Shown piece after piece: positions 45,707 through 53,570 of a stretch of 63,755 nucleotides of DNA. Position numbers and translations under genes: made by a program. Position 1 is the first letter of the stretch; every line of letters starts with the position of its first letter. This DNA comes from JBBDIM01 sp040880405 (GTDB lineage Bacteria > Planctomycetota > Planctomycetia > Pirellulales > Pirellulaceae), in NCBI GenBank assembly GCA_040880405.1, contig JBBDIM010000193.1, forward strand, positions 1 to 63,755, in the 5' to 3' direction. The notes below the pieces were generated by a model. The model had not been told where the DNA came from. It worked only from the letters and a program-made list of their open reading frames with translations, and did no database searches.

Positions 45707-46429
45707 ATGGACTACACCTATCTCGATATTTCCAAGATGATCGATCACTCCTTGCTCGGTCCCTCCCTCACGGCCGAGCAGCTTGAATCGGGCCTACAAT
45801 TGGCGCTGGACTATGATGTGGCCAGCGTCTGTATCCTGCCCTACTACCTGAAACGGGCCAGCGAGGTGCTGGCCGGTAGTACGGTGATGCCGAGTACCAC
45901 GATCGGCTTTCCCCACGGAGGCCATACCACCGCTATCAAACGGGCCGAAGCGGAGCAGGCCTTGGCCGATGGGGGCCGAGAACTCGACATGGTGGTAAAC
46001 ATTTCCCAGGTCCTCAGCGGCAACTGGGACTACGTGCGACAAGACATCGACGCCGTTCTCCAGGTGACCCACGCCGCTGGCCAAAAGCTGAAGGTGATCT
46101 TCGAAAATTGTTACCTTACGGACGATCACAAGAAGCGGCTGTGCGAGATCTGCGGCGAGCTCAAGGTAGACTGGGTCAAAACCTCCACCGGCTACGGCAC
46201 CGGCGGTGCGACCATGGAAGACTTGAAGCTAATGCGCGACCACTCGCCGGCCGAAGTCCAGGTCAAGGCGGCCGGTGGAATCCGTGACATGGACGCCCTG
46301 CTGGAAGTCCGTAGTCTCGGGGTTACCCGATGTGGTGCCAGCCGCACGAAGGAGATGCTGGACGACTGCCGCGAGCGTCTCGGCCTGCCACCGATCACGT
46401 CGACCGGAACCAGCACCGGCGGTTATTGA
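45707..46429 (+). CDS. deoC: Deoxyribose-phosphate aldolase
   Basis: 240 residues; cleaves 2-deoxyribose-5-phosphate to glyceraldehyde-3-phosphate and acetaldehyde. The Schiff-base lysine is in DWVKTSTGYG (K158), the aspartate proton shuttle is in ELDMVVN (D94), and the second active lysine is in VKAAGGIRD. Length is typical. Likely role: salvage of deoxynucleosides. Follows the epimerase gene on the same strand. Confidence 0.95.
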   Translation: MDYTYLDISKMIDHSLLGPSLTAEQLESGLQLALDYDVASVCILPYYLKRASEVLAGSTVMPSTTIGFPHGGHTTAIKRAEAEQALADGGRELDMVVNISQVLSGNWDYVRQDIDAVLQVTHAAGQKLKVIFENCYLTDDHKKRLCEICGELKVDWVKTSTGYGTGGATMEDLKLMRDHSPAEVQVKAAGGIRDMDALLEVRSLGVTRCGASRTKEMLDDCRERLGLPPITSTGTSTGGY

Positions 46430-46476
46430 TCGTGAACTGCATGGGGACTCCCTTCACGAAGTCGCTGCCCATGAGA

Positions 46477-47607
46477 TTATGTCTCGTCCGGCATCGGCTT
46501 GTCGCTAGGTCGCGGGGGACCCCGACGGGGGCCTTCGGGTGGTCGGTCGCCTCGGTTGCGATCGCCCCACTCGCGGCCTTCTTCGCGGGGCCCTCCTCCG
46601 CGCGGGCCGCCGCGCTCGTCTCGATCTCGGTCGGGCCGAGGGCCCATCCCGGGTCCACCGGGGCCGCGGGGACCTCGGCCTGGACCTCCGCGCGGCCCAA
46701 ACGAGCGTCCACCCTGCGAGCGCATGTAGTCGCGCCTCAGCTCCGCTTCCCAGCGATCGGGCGGGAGCGAGGCGAGTTCCGCCTGACGCTCCTCGGGCAG
46801 TTTGCGATAAAACTCGCGCAAGTCCTCTGTCGAGACTTTGCGGTGATGAAAGTGAGCGAAAACCGCCGCTTGCACCAGGCCGTCGAGCAGTTCCTTCTGC
46901 CGCATGTCGGTTTGCGACTCGATTTTCTTCCGCGTCTCTTCTCGCAACTGGGGCAGCAGTTTCGCGAAGTCATGATCGTCCGGACGAGGAACCTCCAGCT
47001 CGGGGACCCAGTGCATCCTTGCCCAGTAGACAAAGGCCTTGCGCTCCGGTGCGTCGTCGTAGCGGTCTTTCAGCCAAGCGAATTCCGGAAACTGCTCAAT
47101 CAAGCGAGGCTCGGCGGCGAAGATGGTCTCTTGGTGTTGGCCAATCCAGTCCAGCAACCATTTGCGAATCGTTTCCATCTCGTCATCGAGCGGGTCGAGC
47201 TCCAACGTTTGCATGGCCAGTCGCCCCAAACTCGCGAACTGTATGCGTTCCTGTTTGATGACATGTCGCTTGATTTCCACGACGCGCTCGTCCGGTTGTT
47301 TTCTTTCCAGCTCGGCTCGTTCGACCGAGGACAACGTCTTCAGCCAGGCGTAGTATTCCCGCATCACCTGCCGCAGTTCGTCCGCGTTTTCCTGTTCGGA
47401 GAGATCGTCGTGCAGTTGGTGGAGTTGCGATTGTTTTTCGAGCGATAACTGCTCGTACCGCTCGAGCTTCTGCCGCAGCTCCTCTTTCTCAGCGGCGTCC
47501 ATTTGGGCGACCCGCTCCGCCGCCTCGTGATCGCCCATCCCGCTCCCGCCAAACAAGTAGACGGCGATCAGCCCCAATACGACGCTTATCAGCCATTTAC
47601 TTTTCAT
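46477..47607 (-). CDS. Membrane-anchored protein with Arg/Gly/Pro-rich tail
   Basis: 376 residues. N-terminal membrane helix (MKSKWLISVVLGLIAVYLFGG), then a long helical, Glu/Arg-rich coiled region, and a C-terminal tail of about 70 residues dominated by Arg, Gly and Pro (RGGPGRGPRGPGGPG-like) that should be disordered. Starts 11 bp inside the anti-sigma gene, so it is part of the ECF operon. It is probably an envelope component controlled by that sigma factor. No family assigned. Confidence 0.8.
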   Translation of the reverse strand: MKSKWLISVVLGLIAVYLFGGSGMGDHEAAERVAQMDAAEKEELRQKLERYEQLSLEKQSQLHQLHDDLSEQENADELRQVMREYYAWLKTLSSVERAELERKQPDERVVEIKRHVIKQERIQFASLGRLAMQTLELDPLDDEMETIRKWLLDWIGQHQETIFAAEPRLIEQFPEFAWLKDRYDDAPERKAFVYWARMHWVPELEVPRPDDHDFAKLLPQLREETRKKIESQTDMRQKELLDGLVQAAVFAHFHHRKVSTEDLREFYRKLPEERQAELASLPPDRWEAELRRDYMRSQGGRSFGPRGGPGRGPRGPGGPGMGPRPDRDRDERGGPRGGGPREEGREWGDRNRGDRPPEGPRRGPPRPSDKPMPDET

Positions 47608-48124
47608 CGGGGACCTCCGTGGTGAACAGGCCTTCGCGGTTCAGGCGGTCGAGGAATTCAACACTTTCGACCCGTTGGTAGGCATCGACATTTTCCACGA
47701 TCGGTAAATTCTCGATCAGCCAGCGGTCCTCTCGCGTCTGGTAGTGAGAGACCAATTGCGAGCCGGTCACCATCGCCGCGACGATCAGCAGCGTGCCGGC
47801 GATGTACTGCACCCAGCCCCGCAGTCGCCTTCGCTCTTGATAGGTCTCCAACTCCTGCGAGGCGGCGACAGTGATCATTTCCACGGTCGACCGCATGAAC
47901 TTCTCGTCGTCGAGATCGGCCTTGGGTAGGGTGTCGAGCATCTCCCAGGTTTGGTCCAACTCTTCCAGGCGAATGCGGTAGGTTTCGTCCTCCGCGAGTC
48001 TCCGCTCTACCTCGGCGCGCTGCGTGGGGGATAGCTCGCCATCGAGGTAGGCGACCAGTTGCTCGTCCAGTGGATTCTCTGCGACCGACTGGAGATCGGG
48101 TTCGGGATACGCCGGTTCGTTCAT
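47597..48124 (-). CDS. Transmembrane anti-sigma factor
   Basis: 175 residues. The N-terminal segment LVAYLDGELSPTQRAEVERRL is typical of ASD-like anti-sigma domains of planctomycete type, though without the zinc HxxxCxxC pattern. A single transmembrane helix (about 105-127, WVQYIAGTLLIVAAMVTGSQL) precedes a periplasmic part. It overlaps the sigma gene by four bases (ATGA) and the next gene by eleven, so all three are co-translated. Confidence 0.85.
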   Translation of the reverse strand: MNEPAYPEPDLQSVAENPLDEQLVAYLDGELSPTQRAEVERRLAEDETYRIRLEELDQTWEMLDTLPKADLDDEKFMRSTVEMITVAASQELETYQERRRLRGWVQYIAGTLLIVAAMVTGSQLVSHYQTREDRWLIENLPIVENVDAYQRVESVEFLDRLNREGLFTTEVPDEK

Positions 48125-48861
48125 TCTTCTGGATCCGTTTCCTCGGCCGCGCGGATCATCCTCGATCGGGGGTCGGTAGTGGGTTTCAATCCCTCTTGCA
48201 AATACGGATTGAGGGCGACTTTCAAATTGGCTCGGGCACGGGACAAGAGCGACTTGATCGCTTGCACCGACATGCCCATCGTATCGGCAATATCTTGGTA
48301 GCTCATGTCCTCGAATTTCGAGAGGAGTACCGCCATTCGCTGTCGTTCGTTGAGGGTCTCCAGCGCCAAGCGGACAATCTCGCCGGTCTCGGTATGGTCC
48401 AAACGCCGGGTCGGCATCAGTCCGCTCGCCTCCTGGGCGAGACGCTCCATGGCGTTGTTCGGCATGGAGGTGCTCCCCTCGGAAGAGGTGACCTGCACTT
48501 CCCGCCGTCTGGCCAGGCTCCGCCGGGCATTACTGGCCACATTGTTGGCGATGGTGAACAGCCAAGTTGAGAACTGGGAGCCCGGCTTATAGGACTTACG
48601 GGCCCGGTAGACCCTGAGGAAGACATCCTGCGCAAGATCCTCGGCGAGATCGCGGCGCCCCACCAAGTGCTCAAGGACCGTGATCAATCGCCGTTGGTAG
48701 CGAAGCATCAACTCCTCGAACGCGGCGGCGTCGTCGTCCCGCACCAGGATCATCAGACGAACGTCTGGATCTTGCAGCTCGTATTTCCGAGCGGTCGACT
48801 CCGTTATCGACAAGCTATCTCTCCGCAGCGGGAATTCGAGGGCTGTGAGTGGGATGGTCAT
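48121..48861 (-). CDS. RNA polymerase ECF-type sigma factor
   Basis: 246 residues. Sigma-70 region 2 shows DDAAAFEELMLRYQRRLI, DLAEDLAQDVFLRVYRAR and the FSTWLFTIANNVASN stretch; region 4 shows LNERQRMAVLLSKFEDMSYQDIADTMGMSVQAIKSLLSRARANLK. The start ATG 48861 adds about 35 residues before the MILVRDDD start, typical of planctomycete ECFs. First gene of a three-gene operon with its anti-sigma factor and an RGG-like protein. Specific regulon unknown. Confidence 0.9.
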   Translation of the reverse strand: MTIPLTALEFPLRRDSLSITESTARKYELQDPDVRLMILVRDDDAAAFEELMLRYQRRLITVLEHLVGRRDLAEDLAQDVFLRVYRARKSYKPGSQFSTWLFTIANNVASNARRSLARRREVQVTSSEGSTSMPNNAMERLAQEASGLMPTRRLDHTETGEIVRLALETLNERQRMAVLLSKFEDMSYQDIADTMGMSVQAIKSLLSRARANLKVALNPYLQEGLKPTTDPRSRMIRAAEETDPEE

Positions 48862-49150
48862 TTCAAGTCTAGAAGTTGGCGTCTCCCAAGGCCAGATGCC
48901 AAGCTCTGGGGACGACCCTCGACTTCACCCGTAAAAATCGGCTGCCGGGGGCACGAGCGGCCCGGACATCTCGAAACTATGAACCCCTCAGCCTGGGCGA
49001 AGTTTCGCCTAGGTTAGCAACCTGGCCGAACGCCGGTCTAGCGAGAGGGGTACTCCTCGCAATCAAGGAGGCTCTGCCATCGGTGCCCTCGGCTTCCCCA
49101 GAGAGGCAAAAGTCCTCGGAAGTTCCCAAAAGTAGATCGCGCCGCGTTTT

Positions 49151-49166
49151 TGGCACGCTGATTGCA
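49151..49166 (+). promoter_or_regulatory. Sigma-54 promoter (GG-N10-GC)
   Basis: TGGCACG (49151-49157), four bases, TTGCA (49162-49166). The GG at 49152-49153 and GC at 49164-49165 are separated by exactly 10 bases, and the match to the consensus TGGCACG-N4-TTGCW is complete. The transcript should start about 12 bases after the GC, near 49177. No enhancer-binding activator or rpoN is encoded in the window. Confidence 0.85.
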
Positions 49167-49176
49167 TAATAGTCTT

Positions 49177-49417
49177 AGTATCCTGACGGGAGTAGTCAGT
49201 CATGTAGACAGGGCCGGAACAGAGAAGAGTGTCCTGCTGCAAGGGGCCGGTGAATTGAAGAGGCATACCGGTGGTAACGTCTTAACTCTGAGGCACTAAG
49301 ACGTTACGACGATTCCGACGGGACAGAAGTTGAGGCATGGTGCGATTGGATCTCCCCCAATCGCACACACAAACCAGGCGGGTTGGCTTCGGAAAACCAA
49401 CCCGCCTGTTTTATTTT
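49177..49417 (+). ncRNA. Candidate structured non-coding RNA under sigma-54 control
   Basis: About 240 nt between the sigma-54 promoter and a strong terminator. Hairpin A: GTAACGTCTTA (49274-49284) with TAAGACGTTAC (49297-49307), 11 bp perfect. Hairpin B: GTGCGATTGG (49340-49349) with CCAATCGCAC (49357-49366), 10 bp perfect. Hairpin C is the terminator (49375-49408). No open reading frame with a plausible ribosome site lies in it. It sits 325 bp upstream of the DUF1549 gene start. The 48862-49150 stretch before it shows no gene. Confidence 0.65.
49375..49417 (+). terminator. Intrinsic terminator
   Basis: Perfect 12-bp stem (49375-49386 with 49397-49408: CAGGCGGGTTGG/CCAACCCGCCTG) around a 10-base loop containing TTCGG, followed by TTTTATTTT. 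It is a strong intrinsic terminator on the plus strand. Confidence 0.92.
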
Positions 49418-49742
49418 GCGCGTATCAAAACGCAACACTGTATCAAAATCACCCAGATGAGATGGGTGTGTCCGCCTCGTCCAGCATTCGCTTTGCTGCA
49501 AAATCACTCATTTTCGGCAAGTTTTTTTTAGCCTTTTTCCCGCATTTGCTTCCTTGTCTCACGGCTTGCATCGGTGGGTGAGGTGATTTTTGGCGGGAAA
49601 TCGCCGGGGATTCGATGAAGTTGGATAAATCGGGGAAATATCCGAGTACATTCAGTAGTACCAGACGCTTTAATCTCTATATGAGGCGTCAGGATCGTTA
49701 ATTCGATGTTCCGCGACGGCAAGAAGGAGTCAGAGGCAACGC

Positions 49743-51485
49743 ATGAACGCTTATCGAGAAACCCCCATTCAAAAAACCGAGCGGTCCATCGACATGTTTG
49801 TTAAACGGATGTTGCTGGCCGCGCTGGCGGCAGTCGTGCTGACGACCGCCCCCCTGGTTACTGCGCCCCTGACCACCGCTTCCCGCGTTCAGGCGCAGGA
49901 GGATTACGGGATTCCCCAGGTCGGCAAAATCAATGAAGAGATCCGAGCCGTCTGGAGCGACTACGGGATTCGTCCTTCTCCGGAAGAAATTGATAGCAAA
50001 TGGCTCCGTCGGGTCTACCTGGATGTGATCGGTCGGGTTCCTTCGGTCGATGAGCTAAACGAGTTCGCGCGGGATCGGGGCCGAGACCGCAAGCGAAAGG
50101 TCGTCGACAAATTACTAAACGACGAGCAGTACGCCGAAGAATATGCCCGGAACTGGACCAGTATCTGGACCAACGTCTTGATCGGCCGAAATGCCGGCAA
50201 CGACAACAACTCCCCCATCAACCGCGAGGGGATGCAAAAGTATTTGCGGGACAGTATGGCGCGGAACAAGCCGTACGACGCGATAGTTAAAGACCTGGTA
50301 ACGGCTACCGGGACGAATACACCCGGCATGGCGGGTTTCAACGGCGCGGTGAACTTTTACCTGGACAAGCTGGAAGAGGATGGCGTCCTGGCCACGGCCA
50401 AAACGGCCCAGGTTTTCCTGGGTCTGCAAGTGCAATGTACCCAGTGCCACAACCATCCGTTCAATGAATGGAAGCAGGATAAGTTTTGGAGCCTGAACGC
50501 CTTCTTCCGGCAAACCCGCTCGCGCCGCGGTCAAAACCCGGACGCCAATAGCGACATGCGGGCAATGGAGTTGACCAACGCCGACTTCCGTGGCGAAGGT
50601 GGCAACCCCGACAACGCCGAGATTTACTACGAACTGCGAAACGGCCTGATGAAGGTCGCCTATCCTGAATTCGTGGATGGGCAGTCCATTCCGACGAGTG
50701 GCCGAATTTCGGAGGTGAATCGCCGGGACGAGCTGGCGAAGTTCATCAACGACTCCGAGACGATGCCCGAGGCGATTGTGAACCGTTACTGGGGTCACTT
50801 CTTCGGTTATGGCTTCACCAAGCCGGTCGATGACATGGGCCCGCACAATCGTGCGACCCACCCGGAGTTGTTATCGCACCTGGGTCAGGAGTTCCGCAAG
50901 TCGAGTTTTAACCTGAAAGACCTGATCCGCTGGATCACCCTGAGCGAGGCGTATAGCCTGTCGAGCAAGATCACCAAAGGGAACGAACTGGACGATCCGA
51001 CCGTCGGCGAGCCACCTAAGTTCAGCCACTTCTACCTGCGGCAGATGCAGGCGGAACAACTGTACGAGTCCCTGTTAGTGGCGACCCAGGCTCACAAGGT
51101 CCGGGGCAACTACGAGGAGCAGGAGCGGAAGAAGGCCCAGTGGATGCAGCAGTTCGTGATCGCCTTTGGAACCGACGAAGGGGATGAGGCGACCACCTTC
51201 AACGGGACGATCCCGCAGGCCTTGATGATGTTCAATGGGGAACTGATTCAAAACGCCACCAGCATTAAACAAGGAAGCTTTATCGCTCAGTTGGCGACCG
51301 ATGGTGCCGACGGCAAAGAAGCAATCAATCACCTATACCTCGCGGCGATTGCGCGGAAACCTTCCAAGAATGAATTGCAAGCCGCCAACATGCTGCTGTT
51401 ATCCCATAAGGGAAACACGGCGGCCGCCTTGCAAGACATCTTTTGGGCCCTGCTCAATAGCAACGAGTTCATCCTGAATCACTAA
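49743..51485 (+). CDS. DUF1549 domain-containing secreted protein
   Basis: 580 residues. N-terminal membrane/signal segment (RMLLAALAAVVLTTAPLV), DUF1549 (about 60-300; YLDVIGRVPS, EYARNWTSIWTNVLIGR, QVQCTQCHNHPFNEWKQD) and DUF1553 (about 330-575; AIVNRYWGHFFGYGFTKPVDDMG, ALLNSNEFILNH end). It forms a two-gene unit with the DUF1501 gene 58 bp downstream, an arrangement seen hundreds of times in planctomycetes. AAGAAGGAG lies 14 bp before ATG 49743. An internal ATG (MFVKRML) is an alternative start. Biochemical function unknown; CTQCH is a family motif, not proof of heme. Confidence 0.92.
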   Translation: MNAYRETPIQKTERSIDMFVKRMLLAALAAVVLTTAPLVTAPLTTASRVQAQEDYGIPQVGKINEEIRAVWSDYGIRPSPEEIDSKWLRRVYLDVIGRVPSVDELNEFARDRGRDRKRKVVDKLLNDEQYAEEYARNWTSIWTNVLIGRNAGNDNNSPINREGMQKYLRDSMARNKPYDAIVKDLVTATGTNTPGMAGFNGAVNFYLDKLEEDGVLATAKTAQVFLGLQVQCTQCHNHPFNEWKQDKFWSLNAFFRQTRSRRGQNPDANSDMRAMELTNADFRGEGGNPDNAEIYYELRNGLMKVAYPEFVDGQSIPTSGRISEVNRRDELAKFINDSETMPEAIVNRYWGHFFGYGFTKPVDDMGPHNRATHPELLSHLGQEFRKSSFNLKDLIRWITLSEAYSLSSKITKGNELDDPTVGEPPKFSHFYLRQMQAEQLYESLLVATQAHKVRGNYEEQERKKAQWMQQFVIAFGTDEGDEATTFNGTIPQALMMFNGELIQNATSIKQGSFIAQLATDGADGKEAINHLYLAAIARKPSKNELQAANMLLLSHKGNTAAALQDIFWALLNSNEFILNH

Positions 51486-51543
51486 TCCATCCGAACCACC
51501 ACTCGCCCAATTTGTGGGGCACTTTTGACCAAGGAGTAATTTC

Positions 51544-52812
51544 ATGAATATGTTACCCAAGGGGATGACTCGCCGTCATTTCATGTCTCACTTGGCGGGC
51601 GCTACCGCAATGGTCGGTCCTTCGCTGATGATGGGCAATGCGATTCGGGCCAACGCCGAAGAGCTCAAGAAGCAGGGCAAAAGCTGTATCTTGATGTGGA
51701 TGGGTGGTGGACCAAGCACCATCGACATGTGGGACCTGAAGCCAGGTGCCGCCACCGGTGGTGAGTTCCGTCCGATCAGCACTGCCGGCGATTTACAGAT
51801 TTGCGAACACCTGCCCAAAACCGCCAAGGTCATGAACCACCTTTCGGTGATTCGCTCGATGAGCACCCGGGAAGCGGATCATGGGCGGGGTCGGTACTAC
51901 ATGCATACCGGTTACGTCCCCAACCCGCAAATGGAACATCCCGGCCTCGGCTCGGTGATCGCCCACGAAACCTACGGTCAGCGGTCGGAGCTGGACATTC
52001 CCCCGGTCGTTTCGGTCGGTAGTGGGAGTGTCGGCCCCGGGTTTTTGGGCATGGCCTGGGCCCCCTTCACGGTCAACAGCAATGGCGATGTTCGCAACTT
52101 GCGGATGAACGGCATGGACGACGCGACCCTGCAGAAACGGCTCCAAATGTTGAGCTTGGTGGAAGAGGGTTTCGTCAAGCAGAACCGTGGCCCCGCTGCG
52201 ATGGACCACGCCAAGATTCTGCAGAAGACGGTCAACCTGATGACCAGCGATCAGATGAAGGCCTTCCGCGTGCGGGAGGAATCGCCCCAAATGACGGAGC
52301 TGTACGGCGACAACAACTTTGGCAAGGGCTGCCTGTTGGCCCGTCGGTTGGTCGAAGCGGGCGTGCCGTTCATCGAAGTCGATTACGGCGGGTGGGACAA
52401 CCACCAGAACATCTTCACCACCCTGAGAGATCAGAAACTACCGGTCGTCGATCAGGCCATGAGCGGCTTGGTGATCGACCTGGAGCAGCGTGGCCTGTTG
52501 AAAGACACCACGATTGTCTGGATGGGTGAGTTCGGGCGAACCCCGCGGATCAATGGCAACACCGGCCGCGATCATTGGGCTCGTAGTTGGAGCGTGGTTG
52601 TCGGTGGCGGCGGAATCAAGGGTGGCTTGGCTGTCGGCCAGACCAATTCCGAAGGAACCGGCGTCGATTCCGAGCCTTACAGCTCGGAAGATCTGATGGC
52701 GACCATCTGTCGGGCGATGGGAGTCTCGCTAGAGACCACCTTCCAGAGCAAGAGCGGACGTCCGATGAAGATCGCCAACAGCGGTAAACTCATCAAAGAA
52801 GTCCTGGCCTAA
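51544..52812 (+). CDS. DUF1501 domain-containing protein
   Basis: 422 residues with a twin-arginine-type N-terminus (MTRRHFMSHLAGATAMVGP), sulfatase/phosphatase-like DUF1501 fold (SCILMWMGGGPSTIDMWDLKPG, HGRGRYYMHTGYVPNP, VDYGGWDNHQNIF, TIVWMGEFGRTPRINGNTGRDHW). The partner of the DUF1549 gene upstream, as usual in this phylum. AAGGAG precedes ATG 51544. Function unknown. Confidence 0.93.
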   Translation: MNMLPKGMTRRHFMSHLAGATAMVGPSLMMGNAIRANAEELKKQGKSCILMWMGGGPSTIDMWDLKPGAATGGEFRPISTAGDLQICEHLPKTAKVMNHLSVIRSMSTREADHGRGRYYMHTGYVPNPQMEHPGLGSVIAHETYGQRSELDIPPVVSVGSGSVGPGFLGMAWAPFTVNSNGDVRNLRMNGMDDATLQKRLQMLSLVEEGFVKQNRGPAAMDHAKILQKTVNLMTSDQMKAFRVREESPQMTELYGDNNFGKGCLLARRLVEAGVPFIEVDYGGWDNHQNIFTTLRDQKLPVVDQAMSGLVIDLEQRGLLKDTTIVWMGEFGRTPRINGNTGRDHWARSWSVVVGGGGIKGGLAVGQTNSEGTGVDSEPYSSEDLMATICRAMGVSLETTFQSKSGRPMKIANSGKLIKEVLA

Positions 52813-52830
52813 CGGGCCAACAAAAATTCT

Positions 52831-52865
52831 GGATCGAGGTTACGGATTTTATGTAACCTCGATCC
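52831..52865 (+). terminator. 13-bp hairpin after the DUF1501 gene
   Basis: GGATCGAGGTTAC (52831-52843) pairs perfectly with GTAACCTCGATCC (52853-52865); no T-run follows. A plausible rho-independent-like or RNA-stabilising 3'-end structure 18 bp past the stop codon. Confidence 0.6.
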
Positions 52866-52962
52866 GGTTTGGGTCACCCACTGGTATAGATACTCAACAG
52901 CGTCGCCAGATTGCTCACGCCTGTGAGCCTCGGCGGCACGATTTCGGGACATTCCCGAACGC

Positions 52963-53038
52963 TATAATCCAACGAAGCGCGACGGTCGAAAGCCCCTGGT
53001 CATTTCACGATGACAAAGACTTTCGGCCGTGTTTTTTT
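52963..53038 (+). ncRNA. Possible small RNA with its own terminator
   Basis: A -10-like TATAAT (52963-52968) has no good -35 box. ACGGTCGAAAG (52982-52992) pairs with CTTTCGGCCGT (53020-53030; one G-U pair), followed by TTTTTTT, so an intrinsic terminator ends here. A transcript of about 65 nt is possible; alternatively the hairpin terminates DUF1501 readthrough. Confidence 0.45.
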
Positions 53039-53071
53039 GCGCCCTCCGGTAAGTGGCTACGAAGGGCCGAT

Positions 53072-53275
53072 CTACCAACGAGGAATCGGCACCTTGTGGT
53101 TCACCAGAATGGCCCAGATCGTCATACCGGTCAGGATGACGCCGGCCGCCAGGGCGAAATTGAAATCGTAGTAAAGCGTCACGCCGAGCAATCCGGCCAA
53201 AACTACCAAATAAGACATCGATAAGATCCTCTTGCGAAAAGCGGGGGCCGCGTTCATCAACCGATGAACATCCAT
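53072..53275 (-). CDS. Small two-helix membrane protein
   Basis: 67 residues (start ATG 53275 or 53257). Two membrane segments (LVVLAGLLGVTLYY and LAAGVILTGMTIWAILV) and a short basic end HKVPIPRW. Alone on its strand. No family recognised. Confidence 0.6.
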   Translation of the reverse strand: MDVHRLMNAAPAFRKRILSMSYLVVLAGLLGVTLYYDFNFALAAGVILTGMTIWAILVNHKVPIPRW

Positions 53276-53492
53276 CCCGGTCGCTTTACCGGCGAACCGA
53301 CCCTTTCGGTCAAGACCGCCCCCAAGATAAAGCTCTATCGCAAACTTGTCTTATTTTCCGGCAAGTGCAAATCAAAAATCGCGGTGTACGCCGTAAAACC
53401 GGCATATTTCACCGAGACGGTACCGGCCAGCGCGGCGGATTTGAAGTTCAATGATTCTGGAGCACCCGCACCAGCGAGTCGTAACCAGTGCG

Positions 53493-53523
53493 TCGTAGCC
53501 ACGCTCGCGTAGAGCGTGGGGAA
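53493..53523 (+). repeat. Lone hairpin of the 147-bp array type
   Basis: The segment with CGTAGCCACGCTCGCG followed by TAGAGCGTGGGGAAGTGC matches the start of the units at 11050-11745. One copy only, within the 295-bp gap before the PQQ-propeller gene. Confidence 0.75.
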
Positions 53524-53570
53524 GTGCTCACCCGCGTCACCACACCCCACCAGACGTGGCTCAAGGATCG

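Noticed and set aside
46330..47448. Plus-strand frame over the RGG-tail gene
   Set aside because: Starts within deoC and crosses convergent coding; the minus-strand gene has a membrane leader and operon context.
50440..50460. CTQCH in the DUF1549 protein as cytochrome c heme site
   Set aside because: The motif is fixed in the DUF1549 family (CTQCHNHPF) and no heme evidence exists in the rest of the domain; not called a cytochrome.
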